NCBI RefSeq assembly: GCF_001425665.1
Contig: NZ_LMCX01000001.1
Location: forward strand, 865,651-929,650
Source: Yonghaparkia sp. Root332
Lineage (GTDB): Bacteria > Actinomycetota > Actinomycetes > Actinomycetales > Microbacteriaceae
DNA length: 64,000 nt
Direction of reading: 5' to 3'
Both the position numbers and the translations under genes were made by a program. This document shows positions 20,499 through 28,949 of the stretch, piece after piece (the first letter of the stretch is position 1; every line of letters starts with the position of its first letter). The notes below the pieces were generated by a model. It was not told the origin of the DNA. It ran no database searches and saw only the letters and a list, made by a program, of their open reading frames with translations.

Positions 20499-21677
20499 TC
20501 AGTCGACGCGCTCGACGAGCAGCGCGACGCGCTCGCCCGCGACCCGCGTGAGCACGAGCGTCGCCGCGTTCGGCCCCTGCGGCTTCAGCTGCTTCCGGAA
20601 GACGGCCGGGTCGATGTCGACGCCGCGCTTCTTGATCTCGATCGTGCCGATGCCGCGCTCCCGGAGCGCCTTCGCGATCCGCTTCGCGTCGAGCGGCCAC
20701 CGCTCGAGCACGCGGAACGCCCGTGCGAACGGCGTCGGGGCGAGCCGATCGGCGGTCACCCACGCGATCGTGCCGTCGAGCATCCGCCCCTCGAGCGAGC
20801 GGGCCAGGTCGCCGATGAGGCGGGCGCGGATGACCGCCCCGTCGGGCTCGTACACGTACTCCCCGAGGGGGCCGGCCTCGACGTCGGGCGCATCCTCGGC
20901 CGCCACGAGCTCCGCGGCCCCCTTCGGGCCGAGCACGAGCGCCGCCCGCCGGACGCCCGGCCGCGCGAGCGCGCCGCTCCACAGCACGACCTCCACGACC
21001 TCGCCGCCGTCGCTCACCCACTGCGCCTCGTGCGTCTCGGGGATGAGCGCGCGATCCATGCCGGGCGCGAGCTTGATGCCGCCGGGCCGCCGCTGCGAGA
21101 TCGCGAGGGCGGCGTCGAGCGAGGGCGACCAGTCGTCGGGGGAGGACAGCCGTCGGGCGCCCGTGCGTCGTGCGGGGTCGAGCCACACGGCGTCGGCACG
21201 GCTGACGTCGACGGCCTCCGCGTCGCCGAGCTCGACGGTCGCGCTCTCCCACGGGGCGAGGTTGTAGGCGGCGATCGCCGCGGTCGGCTCGTCGCGCTCG
21301 ACGGCGAGCACCTCGAGGTCGAGGGCCGCGAGGGCCATCGCGTCGCCGCCGATGCCGCAGCCGAGGTCGGCGACGCGCGCGAGCCCGGCGGCGGCGAACC
21401 GGCCGGCGTGCTGCGCGGCCACTCCGAGCCGGGAGGCCTGCTCGAGCCCGGACTCGGTGAAGAGCATCCGCTCGGCGAACGGGCCGAACTTCGCGACGGC
21501 CCGCCTGCGCAGTCGGTACTGCGTCAGGACGGCGGCGACGCGAGCGGGTGGATGCCCGGCCGACCGCAGTCGGCTGACGAGAGCCACGGCATCGGTGGCC
21601 GAGTCGCTCGGCGCCAGGCTCGTGAGCAGCTCGAGCGCCTCCGCCGTCAGCAGCTCCCGCACCTCGGACGCGTCCAT
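20499..21677 (-). CDS. Class I SAM-dependent methyltransferase with THUMP-like C-terminal domain
   Basis: 392 aa. The SAM-binding motif VADLGCGIGGDAMALA lies near residue 105, followed by VLAVERDE, a DAVWLDPARR motif and PGGIKLAPGMD. The C-terminal part (IEIKKRGVDIDPAVFRKQL) resembles the THUMP-like domain found in actinobacterial methyltransferases. The substrate is unknown; a nucleic acid is likely. It is convergent with the DUF4190-like gene, with eight bases between the stops. Confidence 0.8.
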   Translation of the reverse strand: MDASEVRELLTAEALELLTSLAPSDSATDAVALVSRLRSAGHPPARVAAVLTQYRLRRRAVAKFGPFAERMLFTESGLEQASRLGVAAQHAGRFAAAGLARVADLGCGIGGDAMALAALDLEVLAVERDEPTAAIAAYNLAPWESATVELGDAEAVDVSRADAVWLDPARRTGARRLSSPDDWSPSLDAALAISQRRPGGIKLAPGMDRALIPETHEAQWVSDGGEVVEVVLWSGALARPGVRRAALVLGPKGAAELVAAEDAPDVEAGPLGEYVYEPDGAVIRARLIGDLARSLEGRMLDGTIAWVTADRLAPTPFARAFRVLERWPLDAKRIAKALRERGIGTIEIKKRGVDIDPAVFRKQLKPQGPNAATLVLTRVAGERVALLVERVD

Positions 21678-21711
21678 CGTCCGATCCTCCCACGCCCTCC
21701 CGCGGCGAGCG

Positions 21712-21738
21712 CTGGCACTCGGATTGCATGAGTGCTAA
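21712..21738. promoter_or_regulatory. CIRCE operator of groES
   Basis: CTGGCACTC, nine bases, GAGTGCTAA. The right arm is a perfect match to the CIRCE consensus and the left arm matches seven of nine. HrcA repressor binds CIRCE and is released on heat shock. A weaker relative with a seven-base spacer lies at 21759-21783. Confidence 0.9.
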
Positions 21739-21753
21739 CGGCTTGGGTACAGT
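21724..21753 (+). promoter_or_regulatory. groES promoter
   Basis: TTGCAT (21724-21729) sits inside the CIRCE spacer, and TACAGT (21748-21753) follows 18 bases later. HrcA bound to CIRCE would therefore cover the -35 box. Confidence 0.75.
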
Positions 21754-21819
21754 GGTTCCTGGCACTCGCAGGGCGAGTGTGCCAATCCCCTCAACGTCTT
21801 AGGAAAGAAGAGGTCAACC

Positions 21820-22116
21820 GTGTCGGTCTCCATCAAGCCGCTCGAAGATCGCATCGTCATCAAGCAGGTCGAGGCGGAGCAGACCACCGCTTCGGGTCTC
21901 GTGATCCCCGACACCGCCAAGGAGAAGCCCCAGGAGGGCGAGGTCGTGGCGGTCGGCCCCGGCCGCATCGACGACAACGGCAACCGCGTCCCGCTCGACG
22001 TCGCGGTCGGCGACAAGGTCATCTACTCGAAGTACGGCGGCACCGAGGTCAAGTACGACGGCCAGGAGTACCTGGTCCTCTCGGCCCGCGACATCCTCGC
22101 GGTCATCGTCCGCTAG
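21820..22116 (+). CDS. groES: Co-chaperonin GroES
   Basis: GroES caps GroEL during folding. The 98-aa protein reads [20 protein letters not shown] with the mobile loop [14 protein letters not shown], and ends [15 protein letters not shown]. The GTG at 21820 follows AGGAAAGAAG. groEL is not adjacent; a transport gene follows instead. Regulation is by CIRCE. Confidence 0.97.
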   Translation: MSVSIKPLEDRIVIKQVEAEQTTASGLVIPDTAKEKPQEGEVVAVGPGRIDDNGNRVPLDVAVGDKVIYSKYGGTEVKYDGQEYLVLSARDILAVIVR

Positions 22117-22132
22117 TCGCGACGCTGCGCTC

Positions 22133-22164
22133 CGGCCCCCACTCGCCTCGGCGGGCGGGGGCCG
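22133..22164. terminator. Hairpin after groES
   Basis: CGGCCCCC (22133-22140) pairs with GGGGGCCG (22157-22164), with further pairing inside the loop region. There is no T-tract. It is a probable terminator of the short groES transcript. Confidence 0.5.
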
Positions 22165-22194
22165 TTCGCGTCCGAACGGGCCGCTGCCCGGGCG

Positions 22195-22200
22195 TACACT
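22195..22200 (+). promoter_or_regulatory. -10 box for rarD
   Basis: TACACT ends six bases before the GTG at 22207. No Shine-Dalgarno sequence is present, so a leaderless transcript is likely. Confidence 0.6.
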
Positions 22201-22206
22201 GACCCG

Positions 22207-23133
22207 GTGCCCGACTCTCGCTCGTCCCGCAGCGGGTTGCCGCTCGCGGTCGGTGCCTACGGCCTCTGGGGCTTCCTGCCCGCCTACTTCCTGCTCCTGA
22301 CCCCGAGCGGTGCCGTCGAGATCGTCGCCTGGCGGGTCGTGCTGTCCCTCGTCTTCTGCGTGGCGCTGCTCGCGCTCACGCGGGCGTTCCGGCCGTTCGC
22401 GGCCATGCTGCGCGACCGGCGGATCATGGTGCTGAGCCTCCTGGCCGGCATCCTCATCGCCGTCAACTGGACGGTCTACGTCTACGCCTCGACCAACGGC
22501 TTCATCGTCGAGGCCGCCCTCGGCTACTTCATCAACCCGATCGTCACCGTCGCCCTCGGCGTGCTCGTGCTGCGCGAGCGGCTGCGGCCCTGGCAGTGGG
22601 CCGCGGTCGGCATCAGCATCGTCGCCGTGCTCGTGCTCGCCATCGGCTACGGGCAGCCGCCGTGGGTCGCGCTCACGCTCGCTGCGTCGTTCGGTGTCTA
22701 CGGCCTGCTGAAGAACCGCATGGGTCCCCGCGTGACCGCCGTCGCCGGGCTCACGCTCGAGACGGCCTGGCTCACGCCGATCGCCCTCATCGTGCTCGTC
22801 GCGATCACGAGCGCGGGCGATCTCACGATGGGGCGCGAGGGTCTCGGCCACGCCGTGCTGCTCGGGCTCGCCGGAGTCGTGACCGCGGTGCCGCTGCTGC
22901 TCTTCGCCGCGGCCGCCCGACGGCTGCCGCTCACCGTCATGGGCTTCATCCAGTACCTCGCCCCGCTGCTGCAGTTCGCCTTCGGCGTCGCCGTCATGGG
23001 CGAGCCGATGCCGTTCGAGCGGTGGGTCGGATTCGGTCTCGTCTGGCTGGCCCTCGTCGTCCTGACGGTCGACGCCGTCGGGCACCGGCGGCGCACCGGG
23101 GCGGTGCGCCTGCCGGAGGTCGCGGCCGGGTAG
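22207..23133 (+). CDS. rarD: RarD-type EamA-family transporter
   Basis: Ten-helix drug/metabolite transporter of 308 aa, in the cytoplasmic membrane. GAYGLWGFLPAYFLLL near the N-terminus, NWTVYVYASTNGFIVEAALGYFINP and GFIQYLAPLLQF are typical of the RarD subfamily. The substrate is unknown (the E. coli name comes from chloramphenicol sensitivity). The stop codon overlaps a TAGGGT that may be the -10 of the next gene. Confidence 0.9.
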   Translation: MPDSRSSRSGLPLAVGAYGLWGFLPAYFLLLTPSGAVEIVAWRVVLSLVFCVALLALTRAFRPFAAMLRDRRIMVLSLLAGILIAVNWTVYVYASTNGFIVEAALGYFINPIVTVALGVLVLRERLRPWQWAAVGISIVAVLVLAIGYGQPPWVALTLAASFGVYGLLKNRMGPRVTAVAGLTLETAWLTPIALIVLVAITSAGDLTMGREGLGHAVLLGLAGVVTAVPLLLFAAAARRLPLTVMGFIQYLAPLLQFAFGVAVMGEPMPFERWVGFGLVWLALVVLTVDAVGHRRRTGAVRLPEVAAG

Positions 23134-23168
23134 GGTTCCGCCGAGCCCTGCACCCCGGAAGGATCCCC

Positions 23169-24467
23169 ATGCGCCGTCGTGCCGCGACCGCCCTCGTCGT
23201 CGTGATCGCGCTCGGGGCGCTGGCGGGGTGCACTCCGGCCGCGCCGGTCGCCGTCCCCACCCCCGCGCCCGGAACCGCAACACCCACGCCGATCCCGCCG
23301 AGCGGCGACGGCGTCCTGCGCATCGGCACCCTCGCGCCGCTCACCGGCCCCTCGGCCTCGCGCGGCCCCGTCCAGGTCGCCGCCGTCGAGATCGCCGCGC
23401 GCGACATCGCCGCCGCGGGCGGCATCCTCGGCGCCGCCGTCGAGGTCGTCCACCGCGACGTCGGCGACCCCGCGACGTCGACGGCCGAGGCGTCCCTCGC
23501 CGCCCTCGTCGAGCGCGGCATCGACGTCGTCATCGGTCCCTCCGATCCCGGCCTCGTGCTGCGGCTCGCCCCGCTCGCGGCGGAGGCCGGCGTCACGATG
23601 CTCGTCCCCGGCTCCGGCGGCGCGGCCGTCGGAGCGGCCGACCCCGCCGACGTGCTCTTCCGCATCGCGCCCCCGCTCACCGCGCAGGTCGCGGCCGTCG
23701 GTCGGGCGCTCGCCGCCGGCGGTGCCGAGTCGATCGCGCTGCTCACCGCCGAGGGTGACGAGGGCAGCGCGCTCGCCGAGGCGCTCCGCACCGCGCTCGA
23801 GGGCGTCGACGTCGACGTCGTCGTGCCCGAGCCCCTCACGGCGTCCACCCGCGCCCCGGCCCTCGCGCGCGCGCTGCTCGAGCCGGAGGCGGGCGACGGC
23901 GAGGAGCCCGCGCCGCGGACCGCCGACGCCGTCATCGTCGCCACGAGCGCCGACCTCGCGCCCCCGACCGCGGCAGTGCTGGAGGCGCTCGTCGATGCGG
24001 GGCTCGATGCCGACGGCCTGTGGCTCCTCGGCGACAGCCTCGTCGACTACACGACGGTCGTCGAGCCCGGAGCGCTCGAGGGGGCGCACGGCGTGCGCGC
24101 GGGCGCCGACGCGAGCGAGCGCTTCCGCACGATCCTGCGGCAGTCCGACCCGGGCATCCCCTCGTTCGCCCTCGCCGCCGAGGTGTACGACGCGGTCATG
24201 CTCGCGGCGCTCGCCGCGGAGCTCGCGGGCGACGACGGCGGGCCCTCGATCGCCGGCTCGCTGCGCGCGGCCGCGGCCGGCGGGGTTCCGTGCACGAGCA
24301 TCGGCGCCTGCCTCGACGTCATCGCGCAGGACCGCGAGCCCGACTACGACGGCATCAGCGGCCCCCTGACGATCGACGACGCGGGCGATGTGGTGGATGC
24401 ACTCCTCCCGCTTTTCCGATACTCCGCGGCGGGCTCTCCGGAGCGCGACGGGGTGCTCGGGGGCTGA
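23169..24467 (+). CDS. Branched-chain-type ABC transporter substrate-binding lipoprotein
   Basis: 432 aa. A signal peptide ends in the lipobox LAGC with Cys21, then a Pro/Thr linker and a type I periplasmic-binding fold (LRIGTLAPLTGPSASRGPVQ, VVIGPSDPG). It resembles the LivJ family at low level. The protein is unusually Ala-rich with a Glu-rich insertion near residue 245 (GDGEEPAPR). GGAAGGA precedes the ATG. No transporter genes follow on this strand; it sits directly before a second binding-protein gene and may share the LivFGMH transporter or act as a receptor. Confidence 0.8.
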   Translation: MRRRAATALVVVIALGALAGCTPAAPVAVPTPAPGTATPTPIPPSGDGVLRIGTLAPLTGPSASRGPVQVAAVEIAARDIAAAGGILGAAVEVVHRDVGDPATSTAEASLAALVERGIDVVIGPSDPGLVLRLAPLAAEAGVTMLVPGSGGAAVGAADPADVLFRIAPPLTAQVAAVGRALAAGGAESIALLTAEGDEGSALAEALRTALEGVDVDVVVPEPLTASTRAPALARALLEPEAGDGEEPAPRTADAVIVATSADLAPPTAAVLEALVDAGLDADGLWLLGDSLVDYTTVVEPGALEGAHGVRAGADASERFRTILRQSDPGIPSFALAAEVYDAVMLAALAAELAGDDGGPSIAGSLRAAAAGGVPCTSIGACLDVIAQDREPDYDGISGPLTIDDAGDVVDALLPLFRYSAAGSPERDGVLGG

Positions 24468-24609
24468 GCCGCGCGGCCCCCGCCGCTGCGCCCGAGCAAC
24501 GGCGGTGCGCCGCACGACCCGGCGGGTCGGACCTGCGGAATCCGTCGCCGGAAAGCGCGACCACTGCGAAAACCGCCGTCGAGCATCCGCCGTGAATTCG
24601 TTTCGGGGC

Positions 24610-24638
24610 GTTACAGGGCTGTAACCCCAATGTATTGT
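24610..24638 (+). promoter_or_regulatory. Promoter with palindromic operator before the livJ-like gene
   Basis: GTTACAG-GG-CTGTAAC at 24610-24625 is a perfect palindrome; written as GTTAC-N6-GTAAC it resembles the half-site spacing of GlnR boxes (GTnAC-N6-GnAAC). TATTGT (24633-24638) is a good -10 box, and GTTACA, 17 bases upstream, would serve as the -35. The leader is about 87 bases. Confidence 0.55.
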
Positions 24639-24731
24639 GCGCGCCCGCTCCGTCACCTACCGTGGCAGGACGGCGATGGCGCATGCGCGCTGTCGTCTTC
24701 CTGAACACATTCGAACTACGCAAGGAGCAAC

Positions 24732-25994
24732 ATGGGCGTATTCACCACGGCCTCGGCCGGCCGCTCGCGGTCCCTCTCAGCGACGCTCGGCGGCCTCTCG
24801 CTGCTCGGCGCCAGCGCGCTCATCCTGAGCGGCTGCGCTGCGCCCGCCGCGGAGGAGCCCGAGGAGTCGCAGGGCCCCCGCGAGGACCTCACTCTCACGA
24901 TCGGCACGATCCTTCCCCAGTCCGGCACCCTCGCCTTCCTCGGCCCGCCCGAGATCGCGGGCGTCGACCTCGCTGCTCAGGAGATCAACGAGGCCGACCT
25001 CGGCATCCAGGTCGAGGTCGTCCACCGCGACTCCGGCGACACCACGACCGACACCGCGACCGTCTCGGTCACCGACCTCCTCTCGCAGGACGTCTCGGCG
25101 ATCGTCGGCGCCGCCTCGTCGGGCGTCTCGTTCACGGTCATCGACCAGATCACGGGCGCCGGCGTCGTGCACTTCTCGCCGGCGAACACCTCGCCCGACT
25201 TCACCACCTACGAGGACGACGGGCTCTACTGGCGCACCGCCCCCTCCGACCTGCTGCAGGGCGAGGTCCTCGGCAACGTCATCGCCGGTGATGGCAAGTC
25301 GACCCTCGGCCTCCTCGTCCTCAACGACGCCTACGGCACCGGCCTCGCGGCCGCGGTCAAGGAGTCGTTCGAGGCCGCCGGCGGCGAGGTCGTCGCGGAG
25401 GAGCTGTTCAACGAGGGCGACACGAGCTTCGACGCTCAGATCTCCTCGCTGACGGCCGCCGCGCCCGACGCGATCGCGGTCATCACCTTCGACCAGGCCA
25501 AGGTCGTCGTCCCCGCCCTCGTCGGCACCGGCTACCCCGGTGACTCGCTGTACTTCGTCGACGGAAACCTCGCCGACTACAGCGCCGACTTCGAGGCGGG
25601 CCTCATCGAGGGCGCCAAGGGCACCCTCCCCGGCCCGGCCATCGAGGACGACTTCCGCGACCGTCTGCTCGAGGTCAACCCCGATCTCGACGACTTCTCC
25701 TACGCGGCGGAGTCGTACGACGCCGTCATCCTGATCGCGCTCGCCGCTCTCGCGGCGAACTCGACCGAGGGGGCCGACATCGCGTCGTACCTCCAGGAGG
25801 TCTCGGGCGGCTCCGGCGATGGCGAGCAGGCGACCGACTTCGCGTCGGCCGCGCAGATCATCCTCGACGGCGGCACGGTCGACTTCGACGGCGCGTCCGG
25901 TCCGATCACGTTCGATGAGAACGGCGACCCGACCGAGGCCACCATCGGCGTCTACCAGTACGGCGCGGACAACACCTACACCCGCATCAACTAG
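24732..25994 (+). CDS. Branched-chain amino acid-type ABC substrate-binding lipoprotein (LivJ-like)
   Basis: 420 aa. Signal peptide with lipobox LSGC (Cys35), an acidic linker, then a type I periplasmic-binding fold: LTIGTILPQSGTLAFLGPPE, VSAIVGAASSG, FSPANTSPDF, VLNDAYGTGL. It is the expected partner of the convergent LivH-M-G-F transporter. AAGGAG lies four bases before the ATG. Ligand specificity (branched-chain amino acids, other amino acids or urea) is not settled by sequence. Confidence 0.88.
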   Translation: MGVFTTASAGRSRSLSATLGGLSLLGASALILSGCAAPAAEEPEESQGPREDLTLTIGTILPQSGTLAFLGPPEIAGVDLAAQEINEADLGIQVEVVHRDSGDTTTDTATVSVTDLLSQDVSAIVGAASSGVSFTVIDQITGAGVVHFSPANTSPDFTTYEDDGLYWRTAPSDLLQGEVLGNVIAGDGKSTLGLLVLNDAYGTGLAAAVKESFEAAGGEVVAEELFNEGDTSFDAQISSLTAAAPDAIAVITFDQAKVVVPALVGTGYPGDSLYFVDGNLADYSADFEAGLIEGAKGTLPGPAIEDDFRDRLLEVNPDLDDFSYAAESYDAVILIALAALAANSTEGADIASYLQEVSGGSGDGEQATDFASAAQIILDGGTVDFDGASGPITFDENGDPTEATIGVYQYGADNTYTRIN

Positions 25995-26013
25995 CTCTCG
26001 CGAGAGCGGCAGA

Positions 26014-26046
26014 GAAAGGGCCCCGGCATCGCGCCGGGGCCCTTTC
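26014..26046 (+). terminator. Intrinsic terminator after the livJ-like gene
   Basis: A 14-bp perfect stem GAAAGGGCCCCGGC with its complement encloses the loop ATCGC. The right arm ends in CCCTTTC, giving a short T-run. A strong terminator, 20 bases after the stop. Confidence 0.85.
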
Positions 26047-26115
26047 CCGTGCGTCCGGATGCCCGTTGCGCAGCCACCGCCGCCGAGCCGGGCGGGGCCC
26101 GTACGCCACTCACGA

Positions 26116-26215
26116 CCTGTCGACCCAAATGAAGGGAGCGCGGTTCGCTGCAGCGGCGTGTCGGCACGACACGCCGCGCGGAGACCCGCGGCTCCCTTCA
26201 TTTGGTCGTGACAGG
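26116..26215. repeat. Nested palindromic repeat, copy A
   Basis: Outer arms CCAAATGAAGGGAGC (26125-26139) and GCTCCCTTCATTTGG (26191-26205) are perfect; CCTGTC at 26116 and GACAGG ending at 26215 extend the pairing with one indel. An inner 11-bp stem GCGGCGTGTCG (26153-26163) / CGACACGCCGC (26167-26177) has a three-base loop. Copy B at 40024-40113 shares both arm sequences. It lies between two convergent transcription units that each have their own terminator. Confidence 0.85.
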
Positions 26216-26226
26216 GCTCGGAGAGA

Positions 26227-26269
26227 CGCTGATCGGCCCCGAGCGCGGTGCGCTCGGGGCCGATCAGCG
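26227..26269 (-). terminator. Terminator of the livHMGF operon
   Basis: A perfect 20-bp stem (26227-26246 with 26250-26269) with the loop GGT lies eleven bases beyond the livF stop on the reverse strand. It is followed, reading in reverse, by TCTCTCC. Confidence 0.8.
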
Positions 26270-26280
26270 GTGCTGCGGGG

Positions 26281-27037
<757 letters not shown>

Positions 27038-27066
<29 letters not shown>

Positions 27067-27967
27067 CTGCCAGCTCCTTGATCGCGGTCACCACGCCGGT
27101 GTCGGGGTCGCCGAGGTCCTGGTCGTGGTGCGAGCCCAGGTAGGCGTCGATCACGGCGGGGTTCGCCATGACCTCGTGAGGGTCGCCCTCGGCGACGACG
27201 CGGCCCTCCGCCATCACGACGACCCAGTCGGCGATGTGCCGCACCATGTGCATGTCGTGCTCGACGAAGAGCACGGTCATGCCCTCCTTCTTGAGGTTGA
27301 GGATGTGGTCGAGCAGCGACTGCGTGAGCGCGGGGTTCACACCGGCCATCGGCTCGTCGAGCATGACGAGGGTCGGCTCGCTCATCAGCGCGCGCGCCAT
27401 CTCGAGCAGCTTGCGCTGGCCGCCGGAGAGGCTCGCGGCGTAGTCGTCCTTCTTCGCGTCGAGCTTGAAGCGGGCGAGCAGGTCGAGGGCTCGTGCCTCG
27501 ATCGCCTCCTCCTCCTTGCGCCAGAACCACGGGAAGATCGCGCGGGCGAGGCTCTCGCCCGACTGCCCCTTCGCCCCGAGCTTCATGTTGTCGAGCACCG
27601 TGAGGAGGCCGAGGGCCTTCGTGAGCTGGAAGGTGCGCACCTGCCCCTTGCGGGCGACCCGGAAGGCGGGCACGCCCGAGATCGACTGCCCGTCGAAGGT
27701 CCAGGTGCCCTCGTTCGGCTTGTCGAACCCGGTGAGCAGGTTGAACAGCGTGGTCTTGCCGGCGCCGTTGGGCCCGATGAGCGCCGTGATGGCGCCGCGC
27801 GGGATCTCCAGGTGGTCGACGTCGACCGCCGTGAGACCGCCGAACTGACGCTTGATGCCGTCGGCGACGATGATCGGGTCGACCTTCTTGACGCCGGGAG
27901 CGGGCTCCCCGACGTGCAGGCCGGTGGACTTGACGGGGGCGCCGTTGGCGCCGGCGCTACTTGACAA
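27038..27967 (-). CDS. livG: Branched-chain amino acid-type ABC transporter ATP-binding protein LivG
   Basis: 309 aa. Walker A GPNGAGKTT, FQLTKALGLLTVLDNM, signature LSGGQRKLLEMARAL, Walker B VMLDEPMAGVNP and VEHDMHMV identify LivG. The start is an unusual TTG at 27967, overlapping the livM stop; AAGGAG lies seven bases upstream, and no ATG or GTG is available nearby. There is an N-terminal extension of about 30 residues and an acidic C-terminal tail. Confidence 0.92.
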
Positions 27968-28940
27968 AGGCCAGCTCCTTCTTGTTGCCGAGGATGCCCT
28001 GTGGTCGATAGATGACGATGACCATGATCGCGATTCCTACGAGGATGAATCGAAGCTGACCTGCCTGGACGCTCGACATGAACGGCAGCCAGCCCGCCTC
28101 GACGGCGCGGGCGATGAAGCCCGAGAAGAACGACAGGAGCACCCAGAAGATGACGGATCCGACGATGGGCCCGAGCACCGTCGCGGCCCCGCCGAGCAGC
28201 AGGATCGCGTAGATGAAGAACGTCAAGGACGTCTGGTAGTTCGAGGGCACCACGGCGCGCGGAAGGATGAAGATCATGCCTGCCAGGGAGCCGAACACGC
28301 CGCCGATGACGAGCGACTGCATCTTATAGAAGTAGACGTTCTTGCCGAGCGCGCGCACGGCATCCTCGTCTTCGCGGATGCCCTTGATCACGCGGCCCCA
28401 GGGGCTCTTCATGAGGCGCCACGTGATGAGCGCGGCGATGACGACGAGACCCCAGCCGAAGATGCGGACCCACCAGTCGTACTCGTTGTAGACCCACGGG
28501 CCGAAGCCGTACGTGCCCTCCGGGATGGGGTTCAGATCCTCGAAGCCGCCCTTGTAGCCCTGGAGGCCGTTCGCCGAGCCCGTGACGGGCTCGAACGTGT
28601 TGGTCGTGAAGAGCAGGCGGAGGATCTCGGCGGCCGCGATGGTCACGATCGCGAGATAGTCGGCGCGCAGCCGCAGCGTCGGCACGCCGAGTATCAGCGC
28701 GAACACGATCGAGGCGACGATGCCGAAGAGGACCGCGCCCCACACCGGCAAGCCGAACGTCAGGGTCGCGATCGCATACCCGTACGCGCCGAGGGCCATG
28801 AAGCCGGCCTGACCGAAGTTGAGCAGGCCCGTGAACCCGAAGTGGATCGCGAGGCCGAGAGCCGCGAGCGCGTAGGCGGCCGTCGTGGGAGAGATGATCT
28901 CCTGCGCGGCGTTGGAGAAGAGGAGAAGCCAGTCGATCAT
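27957..28940 (-). CDS. livM: Branched-chain amino acid-type ABC permease LivM
   Basis: 327 aa, about nine membrane segments. FGFTGLLNFGQAGFMALGAY is the signature start, and GIREDEDAVRALGKNVYFYK is the coupling loop that contacts the ATPases. It ends YRPQGILGNKKELAFVK. It pairs with LivH to form the pore, nine bases after livH. Confidence 0.93.
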   Translation of the reverse strand: MIDWLLLFSNAAQEIISPTTAAYALAALGLAIHFGFTGLLNFGQAGFMALGAYGYAIATLTFGLPVWGAVLFGIVASIVFALILGVPTLRLRADYLAIVTIAAAEILRLLFTTNTFEPVTGSANGLQGYKGGFEDLNPIPEGTYGFGPWVYNEYDWWVRIFGWGLVVIAALITWRLMKSPWGRVIKGIREDEDAVRALGKNVYFYKMQSLVIGGVFGSLAGMIFILPRAVVPSNYQTSLTFFIYAILLLGGAATVLGPIVGSVIFWVLLSFFSGFIARAVEAGWLPFMSSVQAGQLRFILVGIAIMVIVIYRPQGILGNKKELAFVK

Positions 28941-28949
28941 GATGCGCTC

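Noticed and set aside
21759-21783. Second CIRCE element before groES
   Set aside because: The spacer is seven instead of nine bases and the right arm departs from consensus, so I describe it only as a weak relative.
26116-26215. Copy A of the palindrome as a simple terminator
   Set aside because: Both neighbouring transcription units already have strong hairpin terminators on either side of it, and it has no T-tract.
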